NCBI GenBank assembly: GCA_026874595.1
Contig: CM049316.1
Location: 17,449,839-17,513,838, forward strand
Length of the DNA: 64,000 nt
Source: Sipunculus nudus
Lineage: Eukaryota > Annelida > Sipuncula > Golfingiida > Sipunculidae
Direction: 5' to 3'
Positions 56,961 through 64,000 of the stretch are shown one piece after another. The notes under the pieces were generated by a model. That model saw nothing but the letters and a program-made list of their open reading frames with translations. It had not been told where the DNA came from and ran no database searches. Positions within the stretch are counted from its first letter, which is position 1. Each line of letters opens with the position of its first letter. The position numbers and the translations under genes were made by a program.

Positions 56961-57862
56961 TACTTTGAAAAGACGTATTAAAAGAAGTAATGCATAGTGT
57001 TTCAGTTTTACCATGAGCATTTTATAACATGCCGACTCATAGCCTTCAAAACAAGGACTTGTATAATTTTGCTTTGCTTTTAAATCTGACTACATTAGTG
57101 CTTTCATTAAGTTCATCTAAAAATTGATCAAACTGGGTGAAATATATTGTGATTCCTGCAAGGCGTAAAACTGTTATGAAGAAGTAAAATGCATGTGTAT
57201 TGTTAAATTAAAATAAGCAAAAAATTGTATATGGGGATTTCATAGTTCATGCCTTTTACCTGTTCAAAGAAAAACACAGCTGCTGTTACATATTTAAGAT
57301 AACAAAGTGATGCAGGCATGTACATTAATTTATAAGTATAAATATCACAGAAAGGTTGAGGATTTGTCTATGTTCCTTTTTAATGCTAACTTTTTCCATT
57401 TGCGAACTGTATTTGTTACGCTTAGAAAGAACTCGCGAATCGTAAAAAGACAAGGGTATCTCGAAATCTTTTGCAATAATTCGTAATAGTTCATGCGACA
57501 TTAAATCTACATGTTCCATTGTAAATTATATTCAAATGGAATATCTATATTGGAAGGGGAATGTTTAGAAAGCTGCATTGCCAAGCAATACTGTGGAACT
57601 CTGTCAGAATATGAATAAAAGATAACACTCGAGCAATTAGCAAGCATTCCTGGCCTGGTCTAAGTGTTTTTACATATAGGTGCGAAGTTTCCTATTAGGA
57701 TTGCAAGCAACATCCTCCGCTCCCGGGCCCCTCTCAATTATTTTTCCTGCGTTAACCGATAGTATACCACGGAGACTGGAAGGAAGTCTGATTGGACTGA
57801 AGAATAAATTATAAAAGCGTTCACATTAACTTATAAAGGTGTAATGAGAGACAGGACAATGA
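56961..57862. other. Intergenic between LINE and copy G
   Basis: AT-rich, nothing recognised. Confidence 0.4.
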
Positions 57863-58190
57863 TTATATGACTGTATTATCCCCGGTACATATTGAATAAA
57901 CTGGCCTCAGGTTGACCTCTGTGTCGTCCTTGGTGAACATTTGCACAGTCTGATAGAGCGGTTTGACAAGATAAATCAACTCCGTGAAAAGTTTAATAGC
58001 CTCATCGTTCACTGACGGTAAGACCATCTGTACTGTATCTCCAGGAACAACGTTGCTATATAATTCTTTCCATAACGATTGAGCGACGGACTTTGACTCA
58101 GCATACAAAGGCATGATCCTGTAGCCGGAAACACCTGGCCACTTGCACCCGTAACCCAAGATTTTCTTTCCTTTCATCGCTACCTTACTC
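57863..58190 (-). pseudogene. Copy G exon 2, C-terminal half only
   Basis: About 104 clean codons of the YitH/HolE-type domain with a TAA at the end. The first half of exon 2 is not present between here and exon 1. Confidence 0.8.
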
Positions 58191-58831
58191 AGTATACATG
58201 AGAAAATGTTACGGTACCAAGAATCCGAAATGAGGTAACCGGGTGTGTTTCCTTGTGAACTCTGTTAGAAGCCTTGCTCGTTTAAATTAAATCATCATTA
58301 ATTCAAACGTTAATTAAAGGGACATAATCAGGAGCAATATAATCAATATTTTTCCTATTCTTTCACACTATCAGTTCAGTTTTGCTTTATATAAAAGTTT
58401 CCCAGCAAAACCATTCTAGTCTCATTTTCTCGCTTACGACGGTTTAACAATATGTTATAACCCTGCTTGTTGGTAAACACAGTCTGCTTATAACAAGGTC
58501 GCGTGCCTGGAGGTCCGGTAAGGAGTGAAAACACGCAGTGTTTCAGCCAGCGGAAACATATATTACTTTTTTTTTAACAGTCAGTCAGCGCATCTCCTTA
58601 TTGGCACGTGTTGTGGCTCCGTGTAGCACGCGGCCCGACGCACTGTGTTTTTGTTTCACCTGCGATCGAGCCCGGTTCACTGTTTTTTACACAAGTGTAC
58701 AGGAGTAAGCAAACGGTTTCAAAGCAATATTTTTGCAGGTAAAGATTTATTTTAAAGGGAAAAAGCTATTTTTCATGTTACCTCAACTTGCTTTTTAGTT
58801 GATTGGGCCCCTTAAATCGAACTGAACTTAC

Positions 58832-58997
58832 TCATTGATTGTCCATCCTATCCACCCACCACGAGAAAACAGCCCTCTGACAGAGTGCGACAGGACTCGA
58901 TATATTCACTGGTAAAATTCCAGCCTTCTGCCTCTAGAACATCCTTTGCCTCAAGTGTCTGATGGTGTACGCGATAATGTAGTGTGTAGTCTGTCAT
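58832..58997 (-). pseudogene. Copy G exon 1
   Basis: 166 nt ending in phase 1 at a consensus GTAAGT donor, like the intact copies, but with a one-base deletion in the RPLEA codons and an in-frame stop in the FG-DGQ segment. Confidence 0.72.
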
Positions 58998-58999
58998 GG

Positions 59000-60448
59000 T
59001 CACTTATTGAGTGAAGAGCCAAAAACTAAAACTGATTCATATGTAAATTGTTCCCTCTGCGAGCTTTTCGCGAAACAAACACTAGTAACACAAATATCAA
59101 GACGCCTGGCTTATCTAAAACTTTATCAAGTGTGATTTCAGCTTCATGAGATTTGTGTGTTGCTGCATTGTTAAGTGGCTGACTGAGGCCCAGTATTTAA
59201 CATAACAGATAAGATAAATGTATTTTCTTCTTATATTTATTAGACATTATGACATTAGCGCAACACAAAGAAAGACAGAAATCTAGGCTATAATGGAGAT
59301 GTGGGGATTCAATTGCCAAATAAATAGGAGCATGGGCACATAATGTAAATAAGAATAAATGGTGAATTAACATATATGAACTACTGATGGCATATACCAT
59401 ATATATCTGCACTTTATGAATACAAGTATATGATGAATGATAAACATTCAATCAAATGAAATTTTATTCATTCAAATGAGCATTTAAGGGATCTCAGTAT
59501 TACAGGAAAACTCAGGGAAGGTATAATATCCATAGAATTATAAAATAATTCAACATGAAAAATCTTCTGCAATAGATACTGCCAGGACAAAAAAAAATCC
59601 CTGTTGCATGGCAAGTAAAATCAATCTCCTGGCGAGTCATGCTTCTGCTTTTGTTCCGAGAGAGATTTAGTGAATACTTTGCAGGAAAAGTTCAGCTCAT
59701 ACAGGGAACATTCTGGACTACGTTTAAGTGTAAACAGTACTTTTGCTCCTCAAGGTTTGAAAAGTTCACACCAGTCACTATGATTTAACTTACTTAGCTA
59801 ACTGGTCAATTTAGAGCTTCACGCTGCTCATTTTATCCCATTCTAAAGCCTTTACTGAGGAAGTGTATGACAAATATAATCAGTTGCCTGTATGTCCATT
59901 TTGATGAAAAACTGCGAGACATCTACATCTGCATACAGTCCAATGCACACTTTTGAATGTGCACTCACTAATGGTCATAAGGACATAATATGCATGTGCA
60001 GTAAATGAAAAGATGTGCATGATGTTGCCGTTGTACCATATGAGTACAGCACTGGACAGTGTCTACCATAGTAAACACGTTTAAATCTTCCTGGCGCCAT
60101 TTAAGGGGTTGTGCTGGAATGGTCATTGTCCGCAATCTATCTTAGTGGTCTTTCTCGGGTAGTCTGTGTAAACGGAAAACATGTTAACCAAAACATCCTC
60201 AAGCATGGGGTATGTCAGACCTCATTTTTGGATATCTTGTTGTTCTCCATTAACACAACTCAAGCAGATGACATGGGATAATGCACCATCTTCATGCTGA
60301 TTACTGTAAATCTTTCCAGTGTCCGATGTGATTGCCGCAGATAAAACAAACATTGCTGCATGTGTCCTTGATCTAAATAGATGATGTAAACAAGTGCAAT
60401 GGCAATTAAACCAAACATCTTTTTATCTGTTCCTATATCACATAAGAA
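59000..60448. other. Intergenic or 3' untranslated sequence
   Basis: No coding signal. If the minus-strand ORF at 60.4-60.9 kb is real, this could be its 3' untranslated region; AATAAA is present on the minus strand near 59461-59467. That link is speculative. Confidence 0.3.
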
Positions 60449-60877
60449 CTAGTCTACTACTTCCGGCAGTAGACCACCGTTGATGGCGATGTGTTCGCCA
60501 TCCTCTCTACTAGAAATCAAGAGATGACATTTGACAATGGATTCATTTTCAGGCATCACATCAGCGTTCGTGTCAAGGCAGGACACCCGACTTTCAAATT
60601 CGTAAAATTTGAAGAATTTCCCGATCTCACAGCGTATTGAGTAAAATATTTTCTTCCTTACATCCTAGTGTCTACATAGTTTAGCTCTGTCTATCATCTC
60701 AAAGCTATACGCAATGAAACACATTAAGTTCCTCGTCAGTAAAATTGTACCACGCATGTATATACAATATACTGGCCCTTTATTGGTTTTATCGGTTGGA
60801 ACAAACTTCCGTAAATTACCAGAAATTGAAAAATGGTCCAAAGGTGCCTTTAAAGAGGTTTCATTTTTGTGAATCAT
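60449..60877 (-). pseudogene. Unrecognised coding-like ORF interrupted by one in-frame TAG
   Basis: On the minus strand a 143-codon frame runs from ATG (60877) to TAG (60449-60451), broken only by one TAG at 60665-60667. The first part has NETSLKAPLDHFSISGNLRK and GPVYCIYMRGTILLTRNLM. The second has KKIFYSIRCEIGKFFKFYEF, CLDTNADVMPENESIVK and LLISSREDGEHIAINGG. Codon content, especially in the second part, looks more protein-like than the AT-rich noise nearby. The TAG could instead be the end of an intron ('cactag|g'), which would make 60664-60449 a last exon. I do not recognise the protein. Confidence 0.3.
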
Positions 60878-63700
60878 GTGGACAGTGGCAGCGCTTTACA
60901 TGATTCATACAGATTGGAGACGGCGCTTTATAATATTGTTATTATTATATCTATCATGATAATTTTCGACAACAAAGTTTGTATCAAGTAGCCTATTCAT
61001 ATCAGTAAAGGGAGTGTTAAGATGTACGCTTTCCAAAATTGTCATTGTTTAAAACCATATTACATGCCCCCAAAAAAGACACGACCTAATGTGATTTCAG
61101 TTGGTTATTTACAATGCATAGAGTAAGGGATTTGGTTCAGGGAGCTTATCTAACTTAACGTACAACCATATTCACTTAACTTGTAATGTGTGAATGAGCA
61201 CCAAGGACTTCAACCCACACTTGTATGTCTTTTCACGTGATCCATATTGCACGGTCTATGGAACTGATTGAAAGTGGCCGCCATAGTCCATATTTATGAG
61301 ATCTTACATTAACCCCTGCACGCTATAATATAATATATCTATACCTGACGCTTTATATTACTGAATTAAGATGAAACCTCACTTTCACGCCTACATTCAT
61401 ATCAAGTCTCACAACTGCAGCGACATCTGTTGGGTTTCTGGCAAATCGATGGTGCTGTGTGCTTTCGTGTGGCTAACATTTAAGTGGCATTGACGTGATA
61501 TTGACCAGGTACGCATCCAGAGATGAATTTCCTAGACTCTATTACACTTCATCAGTATAACTGTGAACTTTTATTAAATACACACCTGATTATTTGTTTT
61601 GAAAAATTGGTTGTACAGCTTTTGAAGCGTTTAACACGATCGCCTAAAAGATATTGTTGGAATTTTTAATCCCACAAGATAAATAACAAATACCAGATAT
61701 GGGAAATTTTGTCGTTTTATAGTGTATTTTATTTTATATCGAACAAACTATTGTGAAAGCTCAGAACCGGTAGTCCGATGCAAGCCTCATGATGTTTCAC
61801 ATTGGCCTATTACACATGATATTATTCAATGTAAAATGATTAGTACGCAATCATGAGTGTTTAACCCTATCCGACTTCCATTTTGTCATAATAATTTTGT
61901 AATGCTCCTCAGATGATGGAGATTTAATAAGGACCTACCTGTCGTAATGTTAGAAGTCTCTAGGTTAAATTGCTGCAATGTGCGGCTTCTGGCGGATATG
62001 CTGTCGTTCCAAGGATTCCGTTCCTGACTGGTGGTAAAAAAATAGCACTAAATGACTTTTTATGCATCTCGATCGTTTATACGTACCTTCAATTTTGCTA
62101 AAGCCTAAGTCAAAACACCTTCAGGTCTTATTTTTTTTAACCAAACCAAAAAGAGAATCCGTTTACGAAAGGCTTACATTTATTACATATGAACATATGC
62201 TTATAATATTTGTCATGGTTAATCCCAGTAAGATTGGCTATTGGCATAATTTTCTTTCCTGTATTAGTTATTCCATGTTTCATTTAAATACCTTATCGCA
62301 TCGTCCAAAAAATATAGCAAATAATGCAATTTAAGATAATTAAAGAGATTTTGATTAATATACTTCTCTATTTTATTTAAATTGATAATATATACGTGCA
62401 TGTACTGAAAGACCCAAAAAAATTGATCACATTAAAGGATGTACATGTATATCAATCAGTTCATTCGTCTCAAGGAAAGATCCTAGAGTTCGCATTATAT
62501 TTGTGATGCGGACATTATATATATGTGATCTAAATGTATCATTAAAATACTATTGGTATTAGCAGTCATGGTGAACATAAGTGTCAAAAAGAAATGCAGG
62601 TACCAGTAACTTTCATTTTGACATAAAATCAAAAAAGACCTACAACAACCTGACAGTAACGATAAACAAGTTTAATTCAATTAATGGTTATCTTAGCATG
62701 CCTCAAAATGAATAAAAGCAATATTTGTTTCGAAAATTAAAAACAAACTTATTAGGCATGACCATGCATATTGGATGGCTGCATTTTCAACAAAATATTA
62801 AATTGAATTAAATATTTATGAGCTGTGGATGTATCTTTGAACATGTAATTCATAACACCAACACAAAAATCCTAATTATCAGTTGTGGGCAAAAATATAA
62901 ACAATGGTTCGTTTTGGTAGAGTTATATCTGTGTGTATCTTTGTGTATTAATTGTTTACCATTATATTTACCCACATACTAATATTTTATGAATTTGATT
63001 CATTAACAACAGGAAAATAAATAAATTATAAATGAAACAAACTATAAATTTAAAATTTATGCACAATATTTTATTATACATGTGTTGATGTAATACTGCT
63101 CTTCATTTTGCATTATCCACTGTAGACGTCGCTTTCGTATACTGCGTTTCACATTAAAGTAAAAAAAAGGTACCTGGAAAAGAATCCATTTAATAAAGGA
63201 GATACTGTAACTGACCCACTGGTATTAATTACATACAACTATTACGTCAAGGTTGATAATTAATCGAGGATGAGAAGATATAATAATGCTATTAAAATGA
63301 GCGCTGTGGAAGTCCATAAAAAAGGAAATGACAATAATCAGCTGGAGAAATTTGGACTAGAGATGACAATTCCCAAAATAATTTTTATGGTATTTTACCT
63401 ATTAGTTCAAGGATAACGTAAGGTGGAGTATCTTCAGGCTGTTCAGAAACATCTCAAATGGCTGAACAAATAAACCGCTGTTAAGCTAATACACTATACA
63501 ATGGCACAATAACAAAGATCAGAGAGCGTGCGAAACGGTCGTAATAATGTGCAGTGTCTTATCCCAGTCTGTTCCTATTTAGCACAGGTAAATATGAAAT
63601 ACCTCGAGATGCTCGGTTCGGTCACGGGTCAGCACTTTTATTTAGTAGAGAGTGGAGTACGGGATTCTGAGTTGTATGTGAGCAGCGGACCTTGACTGGT
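60878..63700. other. Mostly unassigned, AT-rich
   Basis: Two minus-strand stretches look weakly exon-like: 62027-61939 (acceptor 'tttttaccaccag', donor 'acag|gtaggt', one open frame) and 61472-61353 (39 open codons with RNPTDVAAVVRLDMNVG). Their phases do not join cleanly, so I do not call a gene. Plus-strand open frames at 62062-62334 are unsupported. Confidence 0.3.
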
Positions 63701-63714
63701 AAAGGAGAATAAAG

Positions 63715-63830
63715 ATGATACACGGACCGGTTTACACGACACTTGGTCCGCAGTGGGAGGCTGCTATCTGGGTCGGTCACGGTACCGCCGATGGGAACAG
63801 CTGCCGTGGATGTCTTTATTTTATCAAAAG
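63715..63830 (+). other. Possible first coding exon at the window edge
   Basis: A GC-richer block with an ATG at 63715 and 38 open codons (MIHGPVYTTLGPQWEAAIW and then VGHGTADGNSCRG) ends at 'atcaaaag|gtaagt', a perfect donor. No similarity is recognised, and overlapping frames on both strands are also open here. The next exon would lie beyond the window. Confidence 0.25.
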
Positions 63831-64000
63831 GTAAGTCTTTAAATGTTGTGATTATACCAAAGATATTTGAAGAGGTGTGCACACATACCATAATAGTCTC
63901 TGTACATTTGAAGAGGTTCGTGAATTATGTCATAAATGTCCGCAAGTGATGGTAACATCTTTGATATGAAGGCGGTTTTATACACTGGCATATTCGCCGA

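Larger units (their letters stand above)
57863..58997 (-). pseudogene. Copy G: broken GNAT family gene on the minus strand
   Basis: Exon 1 (58997 down to 58832) starts MTDYT. It shows, across a one-base deletion, a YTIR-LEAKDV core, then EGWNFTSEYIESCRTLSEGCF, and near its end a TAG followed by DGQSM and an intact 'atga|gtaagt' donor. Exon 2 is represented only by its C-terminal half (about 58190 down to 57863), an uninterrupted frame with SKVAMKGKKILGYGCKWP, GYRIMPLYAESKSVAQSLWKEL, EAIKLF, VQMFTKDDTEVNLRPVYS and TGDNTVI. The half with the acetyl-CoA loop is missing, so no acetyltransferase can be made. The C-terminal half has kept its frame well, which suggests that the deletion is fairly recent compared with relics I and J. 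Confidence 0.8.

Overview
This is a piece of an animal nuclear genome. It is AT-rich and gene-poor, with spliced genes, long introns, many microsatellites and decayed transposable elements. Its repeats include divergent arrays built on short 'gtgacct/tgacctt' words, tRNA-headed SINE-like pieces, Penelope-like, DIRS-like and non-LTR retroelement fragments, a Mutator-type transposase fragment and 'CAG-GGCG' hAT-like termini. That mix suggests a lophotrochozoan, most likely a bivalve mollusc. The organism call is inference; no species-specific gene was seen.

The backbone is a tandem cluster of one two-exon gene family. Exon 1 (about 200 nt) encodes the start of a GNAT acetyltransferase fold with a pattern like IRPLEA-DV-KL-QL and ends in phase 1 at 'atca|gtaagt'. 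Exon 2 (about 716 nt) encodes the acetyl-CoA loop (YRxKGIG-like) and a second half (RHxFLKKWL, GYGCMWP, RVMPLYA, AALALWKEFC) resembling the YitH/HolE-type C-terminal GNAT domain (Acetyltransf_18). At least ten copies or remnants are readable. From left to right they are J (exon-2 relic, 4.1 kb), I (exon-1 relic, 5.3 kb), A (7.2-15.8 kb, nearly complete, one frameshift), B (exon 1 only, 19.0 kb), C (26.0-29.2 kb, intact, 304 aa), H (exon-1 relic cut by a Penelope-like element, 32.4 kb), D (43.6-46.8 kb, intact, 302 aa), E (48.7-49.7 kb, broken), then F (55.6-53.7 kb) and G (59.0-57.9 kb), both broken and on the minus strand. Only C and D look functional.

Layout: 0.5-3.5 kb repeats and a Mutator-like ORF; 4-5.4 kb old GNAT relics; 7.2-15.8 kb copy A, whose 7.7-kb intron holds a ~153-bp repeat array and an antisense DIRS-like reverse transcriptase/RNase H relic; 19-25.8 kb orphan exon B, MITE-like elements, an LTR-like stretch and a ~330-bp tandem repeat; 26-29.7 kb gene C; 29.9-33.2 kb SINE-like pieces, a minisatellite, relic H and the Penelope-like element; 34.7-37.65 kb a 2.94-kb hAT-like element with an 8-bp target duplication; 39.5-42.6 kb tandem repeats and a 5'-truncated LINE; 43.6-49.7 kb gene D and relic E; 52.8-53.6 kb an inverted-repeat element; 53.7-59 kb inverted relics F and G around a second LINE; 59-64 kb mostly unassigned, with one coding-like minus-strand ORF carrying an in-frame TAG and one possible first exon at the right edge.

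Taken together this is a birth-and-death gene cluster: repeated tandem duplication, one orientation switch near 50-53.6 kb, and loss through frameshifts, stops, splice-site loss and element insertion. The substrate of the acetyltransferases cannot be read from the sequence.
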